Below are positions 36,020 to 50,282 of a stretch of DNA of 64,000 nt, in pieces. The notes beneath the pieces were generated by a model that saw only the letters and a program-made list of their open reading frames with translations, was not told the DNA's origin and did not search any database. Every line of letters begins with the position of its first letter. The stretch's first letter is position 1. The position numbers and the translations under genes were made by a program. The DNA is from Cercis canadensis (lineage: Eukaryota > Streptophyta > Magnoliopsida > Fabales > Fabaceae). Where the stretch lies: positions 1,149,272 through 1,213,271 of the forward strand of contig QAOA01003946.1 in assembly GCA_003255065.1 (NCBI GenBank), read 5' to 3'.

Positions 36020-37590
36020 ATGCCGTTTGCACCATAAAACCAACAATAACCACTATATAAATAAGCTCCCCAAATACTTGGTTACTGAAACCCACTAATT
36101 CTTTCATTGAAATTATGATATTTTGACTATCAACATTTCTTAGTCTCATTTCAATATATTCTTCATCTCGATGGTCAATATTGCATGAACATTAACAGAA
36201 TTGGAAAATTCAAAAGTCAATGGTCAGGCCATGATCCAATAAGTTGTTGCTTTTTTATTGTATTGCAAATATTTTTTTAATTACCTAGTAAGCAATCTGA
36301 TTTATAATTTTCTTTTTTTTTCTAAATTTTTTCCATATGTAATTTTTTTACTATAACTTTTTTTGAATTTATTCTATTACAGCTTTTACAGGTTGGTGTT
36401 GAGTATAAAGTATTAGAGGGTAGTGTGCAAATTAAGTTGTTTCGTTGTATTTAAAACGTTTGCTTTGTTAGCTTTAATTCTCTTCTCTAAACTATGTTGG
36501 CTGATTTTCTTGTTTATTAAGTATAAAAGGACATATAAAAATGAGAATCACAAAGTATAAAACTTAAATACTACTCCTCTCCTTTCTGTCAACAAATGTT
36601 GTTTCAAACCGCGTTTCCTTCTCACAATTTTCGTCCGCTTTTTTTAAATTTATTCAGCGTTTTATTCAATACCAATCTATATTTTCTTTAGCAAAACGCA
36701 GTTCTATTTTCGCATTTTCTATTAAAAATGCAATTTTTTTTAGTATTTTTCTCATAAAATGCTTCAGGGTTTTTTAGCAAGAAAAACTAACATATTTTCA
36801 TAAATATTTTTAAAATTAACCTAAATTTATAATTATTTTTTTAAATAATATTATATCTGTAAATTTGTCAAAAGACGGTATTTTTGATGGGCTTTGATGT
36901 AGTTGAAATATCATGGGTATATTGGGCCTGTGAATTTTCTATCCCAGGCAGAAATCTTTTCTTTTTCATCCATTCATTTGATTGAAAATCATATAAATGA
37001 TAAATGATAAAATTTATAATTTATAATTTTTCATTACATTAAGATATATCCTCTGATTGAGTAGCAGTTGTGACTTATGTTATGTGTGCACTAGATCTCC
37101 TTGGAAATATCAAAAATCTATCAAGAGCCAAAGTACTCTGTCAGGTATTATTATTTTGTTTTGGGAAAAGAAAGCATATTTCAGAAAGCTAATTTTACAC
37201 GTAGATTCCACTACTTTTTATTGAAAATTCTATCTGAATTTCCAAAAGTTAACCTGCTTCTACTTAGAGTTCTACCGGTTTTTTTAGCTTAATAATGTAT
37301 TTTCCCCATTATCCATTTTTATTCATGTGTTCGGTGGCAACAATTAATTTTCCTTATAATTTTTTTTTGTTTGTAAACACTTATAACTTGTTTTGCTTTA
37401 ACAGTTTAACCTATGAAATAAAAAATAAAAAATAAAAGAAAGCAAAAATAGATGTGAAAAGTTGGGAAGAAAAAAGAAATACACAAAGAGTATAGAAGAA
37501 AACAGTGTCTTTATAATTTGTTTTTATTATTGTAGTCTTGAATTTAATTTATAAATATTGCTCCACAAAAATGAAATTTAGTAAAGAATG
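36020..37590. other. Intergenic region upstream of EXO70
   Basis: AT-rich and T-rich sequence with no supported gene. The last part would be the distal promoter of the EXO70 gene. Confidence 0.5.
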
Positions 37591-38240
37591 ACTGTGTGTC
37601 TTACTGTCATGCACTTTGGCATGACTCGTCGGACATTGCGAAAGAAATAGACTTGTTTTGTAAAGCACTCTCTCCTCCTTCTCTGTCTCTCTTTCACGCT
37701 TACATACTTGTTAGGGTTTCTCTCTCTCTCCCTTGGAATCCAGATTCAGAATCAAAAAGCTCTCCTTTTTCTCTTATATACCTACTCACTTCATTCAAAT
37801 TCAACTTGCCGGGTCAACTCGTTCTCCCTGTCTCAGACAACCCCACTTCGCCTCATTTCCAAGTGAGTTTAACCTCATTTTCTTTTGCACTCTGTCTCCT
37901 GAAAAAACCCTTTCTTTTCTTCTGTTTGTCTTCTACTTGTGGATTATCGTGGGTTCAGTGCAAATTTCGTGTCTTACTTGTGTTTTGTTTGGTCTTTATT
38001 TGATGTAAGTTTGGTGAAGTTAGAGATGCAAAACTTTTACTGCACGAATCCTGGTTGATTTGAACTCCATCTTCGATGAATCCGATGCAAATTGATGGAA
38101 AAGATTCATAGATAAGTAAAATAAGAAAAACCATTATTGATTACTTAACAATTCTTATGCTCTCACTTGACTGAGGTAAAGTCTGAATTGCAAATTTTGA
38201 TTTCTGGGGTTGTCCTTGCGGGTAAGGGTTTGGAATTTGA
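37591..38240 (+). other. 5' leader region of the EXO70 gene
   Basis: A CT-rich stretch (37660-37940) typical of plant leaders precedes the ATG. A donor-like AA/GTGAGT at about 37862 suggests a leader intron, but I cannot pick its acceptor with confidence. A TTATATA box lies at about 37776, so the leader may start downstream of it. Confidence 0.4.
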
Positions 38241-40280
38241 ATGGCGGATTCTGGAAATGTTAATAGTGATAGTAGAATTGAGAAATTGATTTCTGCTAGG
38301 AAGTCGTTGAAGCTTAGCCTAGAGAAATCAAAGTCGCTAGGGTTAGCGTTAGAGAAAGCGGGGCCAAGGTTGGAGGAGATTAGCCAAAGATTGCCTTCTC
38401 TTGAGTCTTCCGTTCGCCCTATTCGTGCCGATAAGGATGCCCTTGGGGCCGTTGGTGGTCACATTAATCGAGCTGTAGGTCCTGCTGCTGCTGTTATTAA
38501 GGTTTTTGATGCTGTTCATGGCCTCGAAAAGTCACTCTTATCCGATCCACGTAATGATCTCCCTGGTTACTTGTCAGTGCTGAAGCGCCTTGAAGAGGCA
38601 CTGAGGTTTCTTGCAAACAACTGTGGATTGGCTATTCAATGGTTGGAGGATATAGTGGAGTACTTGGAGGATAATACAGTTGCTGATGATAGGTATCTCT
38701 CAAATTTGAAAAAGTCATTAGAAAATCTTAAGGAATTGCAAAATGATAAGGAAAAGGTGCAGTTGGATGGGGGACTCTTAGAAGCAGCATTGGATAAATT
38801 GGAAAATGAGTTCCGGCGGCTATTGACCAAAAACAGCGTGCCACTTCCAATGTCATCATCACCTTCACTTGGTGAGCAAGCATGCATTGCTCCATCACCT
38901 TTGCCTGTAGCTGTTATTCACAAGTTGCAAGCTATTCTTGGTAGATTGATTGCTAATAATAGACTTGAGAAGTGCATATCAATTTATGTTGAGGTCCGTA
39001 GTTCTAATGTTCGAGCAAGTTTACAGGCTCTCAATTTGGATTACCTTGAGATCTCAGTATCTGAATTCAATGATGTGCAGAGCATTGAGGGGTATATAGT
39101 CCAGTGGGGAAAGCATTTGGAGTTTGCGGTGAAACATTTGTTTGAGGCTGAGTATAAGCTTTGCAATGATGTATTTGAGAGGATTGGATTGGATGTGTGG
39201 ATGGGTTGCTTTGCAAGAATAGCAGCTCAGGCTGGTATACTTGCATTTCTTCAATTTGGGAAGACTGTTACAGAGAGTAAGAAAGACCCCATTAAACTTT
39301 TAAAGTTGTTGGATATATTTGCATCTTTGAACAAGTTGAGACTGGATTTCAACCGTCTATTTGGTGGAGAGGCATGTATTGAAATTCAGAACTTGACAAG
39401 GGATCTCATCAAGAGTGTGATTGAAGGGGCTGCTGAAATTTTCTGGGAGCTTCTGGTTCAGGTAGAGTTACAGAGACAGACCCCACCTCCTACAGATGGG
39501 AATGTCCCAAGATTAGTAAGCATTATTACTGATTACTGTAACCAACTTCTAGGGGATGACTATCAGCCAATATTGGCACAAGTTCTGGTCATTCACCGAA
39601 GTTGGAAGCGTCAGAGGTTTCAGGAGAGACTTCTCGTCAATGAGGTTTTAAACATAATGAAAGCCATTGAATTAAATTTGGAGACATGGATCAAGGCTTA
39701 TGATGATCCTATCCTATCCAACTTTTTCGCTATGAACACCCACTGGCATCTGTACAAGCACTTGAAAGGAACAAAGCTTGGGGATCTCTTGGGGGATTCT
39801 TGGTTAAGAGATCATGAACAATACAAGGACTACTACTCCACAATCTTCTTGAGGGACAGCTGGGGAAAGCTTCCTGGTCATTTGAGTCGAGAGGGGCTAA
39901 TTCTGTTCTCTGGAGGGCGCGCCACTGCTCGTGATCTTGTCAAGAAAAGGTTGAAAAAGTTCAATGAAGTTTTTGATGAGATGTATACAAAGCAGTCCAG
40001 TTGGATTATGCCAGAACGAGATCTGAGAGAGAAGACATGTCAGCTTATAGTGCAAACTGTGGTACCTGTTTATCGGAGTTACATGCAGAATTATGGCCCT
40101 TTGGTTGAGCAAGAGTCAACTAAATATGCAAAATATACAGTGCAGAAACTGGAGGAAATGCTTATGTCTCTGTATCAGCCTAAGCCATTAAGATATGGCA
40201 GTTTGAAAGGTCGCCAATTTAGTGGGAAATTTGGCAATGGAATGAGGGATATTCGTCGTACAGCGTCTGCAGTTATGTAA
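38241..40280 (+). CDS. EXO70G1: Exocyst subunit EXO70 (G-clade-like)
   Basis: Intronless, 679 residues, start ATG at 38241 after an in-frame stop-containing leader. EXO70 binds phosphoinositides at the plasma membrane and is part of the exocyst complex that tethers secretory vesicles. The protein has the family layout: an N-terminal helical coiled-coil region (about 10-180, with PSLESSVRPIRADKDAL and GGHINRAVGPAA) and then the C-terminal EXO70 rod, including FSGGRATARDLVKKRLKKFNEVFDEMY and the closing basic YGSLKGRQFSGKFGN segment. From memory the N-terminal motifs match Arabidopsis EXO70G1 (At4g31540) better than the intron-rich EXO70A genes, and single-exon structure agrees. The clade call is less certain than the family. 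Confidence 0.93.
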   Translation: MADSGNVNSDSRIEKLISARKSLKLSLEKSKSLGLALEKAGPRLEEISQRLPSLESSVRPIRADKDALGAVGGHINRAVGPAAAVIKVFDAVHGLEKSLLSDPRNDLPGYLSVLKRLEEALRFLANNCGLAIQWLEDIVEYLEDNTVADDRYLSNLKKSLENLKELQNDKEKVQLDGGLLEAALDKLENEFRRLLTKNSVPLPMSSSPSLGEQACIAPSPLPVAVIHKLQAILGRLIANNRLEKCISIYVEVRSSNVRASLQALNLDYLEISVSEFNDVQSIEGYIVQWGKHLEFAVKHLFEAEYKLCNDVFERIGLDVWMGCFARIAAQAGILAFLQFGKTVTESKKDPIKLLKLLDIFASLNKLRLDFNRLFGGEACIEIQNLTRDLIKSVIEGAAEIFWELLVQVELQRQTPPPTDGNVPRLVSIITDYCNQLLGDDYQPILAQVLVIHRSWKRQRFQERLLVNEVLNIMKAIELNLETWIKAYDDPILSNFFAMNTHWHLYKHLKGTKLGDLLGDSWLRDHEQYKDYYSTIFLRDSWGKLPGHLSREGLILFSGGRATARDLVKKRLKKFNEVFDEMYTKQSSWIMPERDLREKTCQLIVQTVVPVYRSYMQNYGPLVEQESTKYAKYTVQKLEEMLMSLYQPKPLRYGSLKGRQFSGKFGNGMRDIRRTASAVM

Positions 40281-43200
40281 TTGTCATCCTATATTTAATA
40301 AGCTGAAGCTGAAGCCGAAGCTGACTGTTGTATATAATTTTCCTCTTAGCTCTGCAACGCATCATATATCTTCATTCTGAGAAGGAAGTTTCCGAGCTCA
40401 GTTGCCTGATGCATTCCATGAAAATTGAATTTTGTTCTTATTCTGAGATGAAAAACTCACTACCGTCTACCCCTGCCCACAGTTTTCTGCCCTCTGTGAC
40501 TGTAAGAGTACCATAGATTATTATGATTAATAAGTATGGACCTTCCCAATCAGGTTCATCGCTCATACTCCCAGTTATAGTAATTTATTTGTCTTCTTCC
40601 CTCAATTCTGTTTCTCTGTAGCAGCAGGATCGTTGTAATATTCTAGATTTCTTGTACAATTTTTTTTTCAATATACATTGATTTAGTGGTCTAAATTAAT
40701 AGAATTATTTAGTTATCAGAATCAGAATGGGAAGTTGTAAATTTGAAAACTCTTATGAATAATTTTTCGGCTTTTATCTTGTACTTTTTGTTGGATGCAT
40801 ATCAAACTCGAGCATTTTGGTAATGAATTACTGGGAGGCTAAGCAAAATGAATTACTCTCTTCCATCTGTTCCAGCTTCTGGTGGAAGTTGTTTGATCTC
40901 CATTTGTTCTATTATTTATCAAAGATTTTTTTGTTCTCTGTTATGAAATTTTAGGGTTTGAAAATTGGAAACCCTTTTAATTCTTTGGAAGGACAGAGCA
41001 TGGGATAGTGATGCTTGAGTCACTGTTGGGATAGGATGGCATATTTGACGAATTTAATATCTGAGCCTTATCTGGCTCTGTGATCAAAGGCATTGTTATC
41101 TTCAACGAAAATATCAATGCAATTCCTTGACTCTGAATCAAGATATCTCAGCATCAAGTTGAGACAGAATACATGGAATGATACCTCAACTAAAATTATC
41201 CATTAGTTTATTTATTTCTTTTTCCTTTCTTGTAAGGATGCGAAAATCACTTTTCTACACACAATGCACGTATGAAAGGAGATACTAATGCAATGAAAAT
41301 AAGCATGTTTCATGGTTGAGCTACTCCAATCATTGCTTTATTCTGAAACTACAGTGGAATTACAGATGGCAGTTTGATTTTTGGCTGCATTTTGTTTTTG
41401 GCAAATAACTTTCTCATCTCAATCACCTGAACTCTCATACATTATTGAGCGGATGCTGACACTTAGTGTCGTGGGACACAAGTTTTCTCAAAAGCCCAAT
41501 AACCAATCCATGGTATTCCTTATCTATACGTCAAAGTTAGGCCTCTGCCTACATCAAACTCATTGCTTTTCCAATCCTGGCCACACCATGCTTTCTTGCA
41601 TGACACTCGCTTCACTCATTTTGGGGTGCTCTCATGTAACATCTTAACGTTGACGTTTACATTCAAAACTAGAAACAGAAACATAACTTAGAGAAGCAAA
41701 AGCCCAATCTTAGAGACGAATATTATTTTAATTTTGTGACAAAAATGATAATAAATATAAGTTATTCTAATACTACAGGATATGATGCCAGTGACATGTC
41801 TAAAATTTTATAAAGGAGCATACAAAAGTTTACTTAAAAAATTACCTCCAAAGCTTAATTGAATTCAAAAAGAGACTACTCAATTAACTCTTGAACATCA
41901 TGAGATCTCCATGAGAGTTGGCCAACAAGTATTCTAATTATTTATGTAGAGAGTTATGTTTTGTGTGAAAGCACTTAGTTGGTTGGTCGACTACAGGTCA
42001 CTTAGTTTGTTGAACCTTTTATATGAGGAAAGGTTTCACGTCTCACATATTTTCATACTTCATCAACTCCTTCCTAAAATAATCAAATTGTGTTCCACGT
42101 GAAAGTTAAAGATTAAATTATTGGAACTTTTCTTCCTTTGGTACATATATTTTGTACACGTAAAAATTTGTAGAAGGGAAACATTAAACTTTTCCCAAAT
42201 GCGTTCTCGCAAGAAAGTTTTTAAGTCAAACTGAAGATACCATGTTATATATTAGAGTTATTCCATGAAATGTTAGTAAGTTGCTGACTTACTAGACTCT
42301 TCGAAAAATAAAGAAACAATAAAAATGAAAAAAGTTGAGTATGAAGCACAAAATCAAGGCCATTGAAATTGGCTAGTGGTTTACCTTTCCTCGTGGCATG
42401 AAATTTGAGCTGTTATTGTAAGTTATGATTGATGCGCACTTAAAACTTTGGCAATCCACTAAGAAAAGGACCATTATCTTAGTCTCACTAATAGGCCATT
42501 GTGATTATTGTGTTTAAATGTTTCTATCTACGGCAAAGTTGAAGTTGTCGTTTGTCAATTGTGCACTTAACCCAACCTCAGTGATATCGAAAACCCACAA
42601 ACTCTTTGTCCTTTTTGTTCCAAAAGCTAAGCCCTTTCGTTAGTAATGTTACCATTCTTGCATAATTCTCTGAAGTTGGAGATAATGAACCAAATGATAG
42701 AGAGTAGGCCACTTATAAACTTTCCTTTTTTTCTCAAGCCCTTCATTCGTTAATGTTTTTGCATTCGAGAGCTGTTATTTTTACATTTAATTTTATTAAT
42801 ATCATATTTTATTTAATATTTAAATATAATATAAATTAATTTATCTTTATATAATATAAAAAGTTTTGAGTTAATTGTAAAAATTCTCATCTAATATATA
42901 AAAAAAAAATAGTCAAAATTAAAAACTTTTCATATCAATTAAAGACAATTTAATTTATATGATATTTAGAAATTAAATAAAATAAAATATAAAAATAACG
43001 GCTCCCTCTATTAATTATTATCATGGCATAGTGTTTTAGGAGTGTTTGGCAGTTCGGCTATTGGAGTTGCAGTCGTACAGGGATTGATGTCATTTTTATT
43101 GGGTTTATTTATGTTGGGTGTTGGCTTTGTAACTTGGCACCACAGAATATATTGGAACCTCACCAACTGAAAGAGAAAGAAATTGATTGGAATCAAACTC

Positions 43201-46200
43201 ATTGTAGGTACTACTAGTTGCAGGAAACGAATTCATTAAGGCACTTATTTCTATCTTGCATTACTAATTTATTAATAAGTATAATAATAATAATAATAAT
43301 AATAATAGTAATACTTGTATCTCGTATTTATTCAAGTTAAAAGTATTAGGTCCCGGTTTAAATTTCTATTTTTCTAACATCACAGTTAAAAAATTGTTTT
43401 ATCTATCAAATAATTAAAAATAATAAAATAATAAAACAACCTTTAATATTCATCAAAATAACTTAACAACCATAGGACTTATGCATAGAATTTTCATAAA
43501 TAAAATAAATTATACAAAGTACAACCAAATTGTATTCATGACAATGCTTGGTCCATTATTTTTCTGGTTATTTTATGTTTGACCTTTTAGATTCCACATG
43601 CAACTTGCACAGCATTATGGTTTTCTTTTAATGACAATAATATTTTTTTGGTAATACTTTAACTAGAAATATAGATAAACGAATTGATGTAATGAAATTC
43701 TAAGGCCAATAATATTATAACAAAAGCTATTATTTTTCTTTTTTGTGAATAAACCATTGGTCATGTTTTACATAGGCAAGCTGTGTCTGTGTGTATAAGC
43801 AAACAGTGGTTGCGTTGTGTTGTAGGTATGAATGCGATGAAGCAGCACCAAAATTTGGTGCATGAATGATTAATTTAATTACTGAATCCAAAGAGATAAG
43901 GTGTGCAAATTGCTTAGTGTAAAGCAACCACTGGTCACTCCTCACAATATTGACCCAATTTCCTCCAATCACATTAATTTCATCAGAATATTTCCTAATA
44001 TTTAATTATAAAATTCTCTCTTTGGGATATCTGTCTGCCAATAAGGCAAAGTCCACCATAATCAAGCTAAGATATTTATTGGAATTTCTTGTCAAAGAGG
44101 CTTCATATATATAGTCCTCTCAAGGTCTTCATTGCTTAATCTAATCAAACACCTAATACTTCTCTCTCTCTCCTTACACATACCTATAATTTAATAATGA
44201 GATAATTACCAACTAGTTGGGACTTTAACAACTGGAAAATTCACATCAAAGACAATGTTATATGGGTGTGGGGTCTACTACTTTGCATTATCAGACTTCA
44301 AATATGATTAGGATCAAATAAAGATTAATTAAGTAATCAAATTGACTACATTACTAATTGATGCATACATTATCATATTATCCATCTAACAACTAACTCA
44401 ATGTCACATCACTCAACCCCAGTAATATATATTTTGTGAGCTATCATATCTTTTACTTTAATCGCTTACTTTCTTTCTTACAACTAATTTAATCCATGAA
44501 ATGATAATCATGATCCTTTTGTTTTTTAGTATTGACACTCTCCTACTAGTTTTGTGCATCATTTTTATGCTCAGACAAGTATATGATTATGATTTAATAA
44601 GGTTTAATTATAATTTTAGTTTTTTTTTTAGTAAAATGAAAGATTTAGTCTCTTATTTTAAAAATATATTATTTGGTTAATCTATTTTCACAAAATAAAT
44701 AATTTTGATATATCTATTAATATATATCGTTAAAAATTTAATAAAAAATACTGATATGTCATTAAAAAAAATTTATTTAAAATCAACAATTTAAATATAT
44801 GCTGACGTAAAACGATACCAACCCAGAAAAATAGAGATTTACAATTTTCTTAATCAAATATTTCAATGGCACACAGTCACAGTGAGAACCCACTTTCATC
44901 GTTTTTTTATTGTTTTAATGTTGATTCTTCCTCCCTCTAATTTTTTCAAACTCCCTGCAAGTGCTCCAAATCCATGGCTTTCTTTCTTGGTTCAACGCCC
45001 TTTGCTCCTTGCTGTGGGACTTGAGATTTCTAAGTTGAGAAATTGCAGGTGGGAAAGGGGCACATGCAAAGCACGTGCCTTTTAAATTGATTTTTTATTT
45101 ATTTATAAAAATACTAATTAATCTTGTTGGATAAGTGGCTTCAACTGCAGATATTTACAACCTATCACATGTCATGTACTTGAAAGGCTGAAGCAAGTTA
45201 AAAGAGAGAAGCCAAAAAGTGGATGCGGTAAGTTCGTGGCTCTTTTACATGAATATTATATTTTATAAATAAATTTATTAATTTATAATTTAATTATTTA
45301 AATATTATAATTTTTAAATAATTAAAAAAATCATAACCCACAGATTATGAAACATTCAAGTGACTTAGCCGCGTATCCATGTGAACATGCTAATAGTTCT
45401 ATGGCATATTTTTTATTATTATTTTATATATATAAAAAAAATTATAAATTAGTCAAAATTAGAATATAAGAAATTTAATTATGAAAAGATACACCAAATA
45501 ACTATTGGTATGTGAACATATCGTGTAGCCACTGACGTGTGCGATGGTTCACACATATTTAAAAAGTTTTTTTTTTTTAATTATAATATTTAAATAATTA
45601 AATTAAAAAATATAATAAATATATAATTTTATTGTTAAAATATAATATTTAAATTAATGAGCAAGCAAGTGATACGTTTTGGTTCTACGTATTAAACTAA
45701 ATAATAAAAAAGAAAATGACGACAAGTTGTGTACTTGGGATAAAAATTGTGCACAGTGAGTAATATTTATATGGCAGAGCTACTAACCAGATTCAATGTA
45801 CCATTGGAGTTTAAATATATAATTAATGGTTAAGATGATCTATACAATATATTTTATAGATCTTATATATCTATTAAATAAAATAAATAGTGATTATGGA
45901 GTTTTTTTCATTTAAACAAATTTAAAAGTCGGTTTATTACTGTTATTACATCAGCAGGATTAGATTTTGGAGAAATCTATTGTAAAACTAATTAAGGAAA
46001 CTTCACTTTACAGCTAATTTATATATTGGGTGTGCCTAATGTAGATAAATTAATAGTTCATAAACTTTGTATACTCCTTATATAAATACGTTCCATTTTT
46101 CATCCTACTAAATGTAATGGCAAGTCCTTATCCTCATCCCATCCCTAACAACTTGTGCAATATCTAATTAGTTTAACGATAACCTATAAGTATATGCTCA

Positions 46201-46790
46201 TAATTGCACTGTTCTAAGAAATCCCATATTCTATAATTCAGCATGTTCTTAAGTTACTATTGGATAAGAGTCAAAATAAATAATTAAATTTTATCTTAAA
46301 ACATGCATTATTTTTTGTATTTAAACATTGAAAAAAACCCAGCTAGATGATGAGAATGATCTTCAATTTAAATTTCTTTAGTATGCTATCAATAATAATA
46401 ATAATAAAAAAAAAGAAAGCTTAATATTTTAAGAAACAATTAAAGGGGATAATGGTTATGCAATGAAGGGAAAATTTAGAGGGACCAGCTAGAACTTATG
46501 AAGCATGTGTTGGGTTAATAAAAGGAAACAAACAGGATAAGCATCAGATCAGATACCCAGCAACACAGAGAAGATAAACAATCCTTTTGTTTTTTTTGGT
46601 TTCATGGTCCCTGTGCTTGCCACGTCATCATGAACGTGTCAAACCGCGTTCATTGCTACTACTCCGCCGGCGGACGTTATCGACTCACCCTTCTCTTCTA
46701 TTTATTTCTCTCTCCCTGCTATTTGTATATCTCTCTACTCACTTGTTTCTTCTCTCTATTTTCTCAGAATTTTTCTCTCTCTAGAATATA
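40281..46790. other. Long gene-poor region between EXO70 and OXS3-like genes
   Basis: About 6.5 kb without a supported gene. The first 400 bases are EXO70 3' UTR. Short ORFs (for example 41381-41647 and 44882-45085) show no family features. Composition is AT-rich, with an AAT microsatellite at 43281-43307 and A/T runs at 44600-44760 and 45250-45660. The end is the promoter of the OXS3-like gene. Confidence 0.5.
43281..43307. repeat. (AAT)n microsatellite
   Basis: Nine uninterrupted ATA/AAT trinucleotides in intergenic DNA. Confidence 0.9.
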
Positions 46791-47090
46791 ATAAATGAAC
46801 AGCATCGTCACTCCCAACCCTTTTCCTCCTTATTCCTCTTTCTTCCAAAGTCTTGACCTTTACCACTGACGGAACAATCTAATCTGTATTTAGCTGCCTC
46901 TCTCTGTATCTGCTTCTGGTAATCTAACAATTGATGACAAAAAACCCAATTACTTGGAAGCCCAAGAGAAGGAGAAGACGAAGGGGACAGGGATAGTTTG
47001 ATTTGACCCTGCAATTCATCGTTTTTTTGGGTCTTTGTTTGCTTGTTTGTTCGTCGATTTTGCCGTAGAAAACGGTGACTTAGTACATAA

Positions 47091-48187
47091 ATGGAGGTTT
47101 TGGTGGGACCCGCTTTCACCATCGACGTTTCATCGTCGCCGCCGAGGTACGGCAAAGACCAGTCGAGCCGTGAGGCGGACGATCGCGCGGTTCCGTCTTT
47201 CTTCTTGGATGAAGTGGATGGGCGCCCAAAAAACGACGGGTCGGGTTACGGGCTTGGAGGGCGACCCAAGTTTTTCGCTGCAGACTCGTCGGAGAGTTCG
47301 TCGTCGATCGGAACCCCAGACGACAGCGACAACGATCTGTCATCTAAAAGAGACGGAGAGGTGGGGGAAGAAGACGAGGTTCAGAGCAAGTTGAATGAAG
47401 AGGCAGTTTCAGGGCTGGGTTCTCTGGATTCCTTAGAAGACTCTCTTCCCGTCAAGTTAGTTCCTTTTTTCCCTTATTTGATCTAATATCAGATTATATG
47501 AGATCTTTTCTCTTTTGGCTTGGTGAAAATTTGTACTTATCTGTAATCTGAGGTTGAAAGAATATGATCGTCTGGGTACTTTGTGGGTTTTAGTCTTCTG
47601 GAATTTTTCAGATATCATCTGCAAATTTTAGATTTTTCCGACTTTGAGATCCCATTTTTTGATAAAAATGTCAGATTTTGTTTGTGGGGGAAATTCTAAT
47701 ATTGGTGTTGAACCTTTTTGGTAAGCGATGCAGGAGGGGATTATCGAGCCATTTTATTGGAAAATCACGGTCATTTACAGATTTATCCCAAGTCAGCGCA
47801 GTAAAAGAATTGAAGAAGCAAGAGAACCCATTCAATAAGAGAAGAAGGGTTCAAATTGCATCCAAGTGGTCAAGGAGATCAGCCTTCTATAGCTGGTCCA
47901 ACCCGAAATCCATGCCTCTTCTTCCTGTGGATGAAGATGAAGATGATTATGAAGAAGAAAAAGCAAGAAAAGTACCATCACCATCACCGTCATCCCCATC
48001 CTCATGCTCTTCCTCATTGACCGAGGAAAAGAAACGAGAAGATCAAGTACAGCTGCAACTGCGACAGAACAGAGTAGCTGAATCTTATGCTGCTAAGATG
48101 AGACTTAGACTAGGGAGCTTCAAGTCGAGGAGTTTTTCTCTCGCAGATCTGCAAGAACATGATGATGAAGAAGATGACGGCGATTAA
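47091..48187 (+). CDS. OXIDATIVE STRESS 3 (OXS3)-like protein
   Basis: CDS join(47091..47455, 47734..48187), 272 residues. The donor GTTAGT at 47456 and acceptor CAG at 47731-47733 restore the frame as SLPVK-RGLSSHF. The family signature is present in order: SSESSSSIGTPDDSDND (near 65-80), LDSLEDSLPVKRGLS and HFIGKSRSFTDL, which spans the intron. A basic stretch NKRRRVQIASKWSRR follows, then an acidic D/E run, a serine-rich run and a final LRLGSFKSRSFSLADL motif. OXS3-type proteins are small nuclear, chromatin-associated proteins linked to heavy-metal and oxidative stress tolerance. From memory the closest Arabidopsis relatives are At2g24550 and At4g31510. The molecular function is not established. 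Confidence 0.85.
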
Positions 48188-50282
48188 CAATTAACATAAG
48201 ATTTTTTGTTTAATTCGTTTGTTGTTGTTGTAGTTGTTGTTAAATAAAATTATAGTATTAACTATTTAAAATATTATCCTTTTCTCTTTGGGGGTGGGGA
48301 TCTAAAATGAAAATTTCTCGAGGATATGGATATACCCGGCATATCCTGTTGGGGTCATGTGTATCCAAGTAATGGAGCTTCGTATAATGACAAGAGTATC
48401 CCTGGTTTTTCAAGAGTGAATGTGGATACAAGATAATGGAATTATATCAAAAGACGGAGAAAAAAGAACAAAATCTAAGGGGGTAAAAAGGTAAAGAACA
48501 TGATGGTTGGAAGAAAGAATAATAATACATTTGATAAAATTGAGTGTATGGTTAATTTTTTCTTACACGTCTCCTTGTCAAATGGGAAGAAGGTGGGGGC
48601 ATGGAGCCATGGTGTGTATTCAAGACGTATCTTAGAACAAATCTTATCCAATCCTTTAGATTATTGATATCTGTAAAAGGATGACTTTATTTATGTCATT
48701 GTTGGTTTAATTTATGGCTGCAAGTTGTCTTTACTGGAAAATTGAAGTTGAATTAGAATCGAATTTGATGACTTTAGTCTTTGTTATACTCTTGAGGCAT
48801 TTGTGGTGTGCTGGATTAAGCTCCTATTTCCTATTCGCTAAGCGGATAACATAGGTCAGCGTGACTTTTCAAACATCAATTTTAAAGATCTTGTTTATCA
48901 TCCACTGGAATTCCTGTAATAGATATCATAGTGGGCCACCTCCCTCTTCTCTCTTCTTCTTCTTCTCTTCCAAAAAGAAGACCTAAAACAAAAGGAAGCA
49001 AGAAAGCAAGCATATGCTATCTGCTGCATATATATTTATATTAGCTTTGAATATAAATAACATGTCATATTATTTTAGTAGCCCAAAATATAAAAAAAGA
49101 AAAAATATAAGATGCTTGAAATTTGTTTAATTAAAAAAAATGAAAATTTAAAATCTTGTAATATTACTGGCCCAAAAAAGTCTTCTAATTTTAATTTTTA
49201 ATCATTATACTCTTGCGTCCAAGATATTGGGTTCTAAAGGGCGTGAGCAAGATGCTGTCAGAGATGAGACAGAATTGCAGGGATGGTTAGGACTCGTGTA
49301 AATTTAAGCAGATTCTGTCTCAAGCGATTAGCTTTTGTACATGAGAATGAAATTGAGTTGAACAGCTGAAAACTCTATGATGAAGCAAGAAATATAAAGG
49401 GCTTTCTTTCTGCTCTAATGGGTATCAAAGAAAAGTAGATAAGGAAAGGAAAAGGCATAGTTGATAAGAGTGCAAGTGTAGAACCTCATAATCATCAATC
49501 ACATGGGGTTACCTCAAGGCTCAAGTAGAGGCACAGCACAAGCATGCAATGGAAATGTGGCATCTTATTCCAAGTCACTGTTCAAGATTCCAAAGTCGTT
49601 GTTTGTTATACAATGGATTAGACTTTGACAAGATGTTGATGGAGCCTTCTTAATCAGGTTATTTTCCTATTCGCCCTTGCAAGCCTGGAATCAAATGAGC
49701 CAACCAATTCAATGTGATTATGATAATGATTATGCGTGTGGTCGTAATTTGGATTACACAAAATTCTCTCTCTCTCTGCTCTCGCATCAATATTCAATAG
49801 GTCCAAGTAGGGACGGCATTGTATTTGTAGGAATGAATCTTAACCAAATTTAGTGTTTGGTTGGAGATGAGGGAAAATTCAAATCAAAGTGTTACATTGT
49901 GGGGAACGAGAAGGTCATAACGAAGATCATTAACAGAGAGGACACGACACCAGGAAAAGTCAGAAATTGCTCAACAGTCAACACTCCAGAAGTTTTTGAA
50001 TATTACTGAATTTTATCAGAAAGTTTCAAACCCTGTTGATTTTATACACAAGTTGTGAATGGTAAAATATGCACGTTTTACTTCTCAAATGGAGAAGAGA
50101 ATTTCCACAAATGATACTTTATTTTTTTTGGGGCTGGAATTCCACAAATTATAACTTGTTCAAAGTACAAGACCCAGAGAATGGGCCACGAGCTTCGTAA
50201 TAGGCCTAGATTACCCTGTCCCGGGCCTAAGGATGCTTGTTCTTCCTTTTCTCAGCCCAAAATTTATTTTCTGTTTTGGGAA
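48188..50282. other. OXS3-like 3' UTR and intergenic region
   Basis: No supported gene. The first ~100 bases are 3' UTR. The rest is AT-rich with a short TCTTCT run at about 48945-48970. Confidence 0.5.

Noticed and set aside
41381..41647. An 88-codon plus-strand ORF after EXO70
   Set aside because: No conserved motif and no splice or promoter context; composition looks non-coding.
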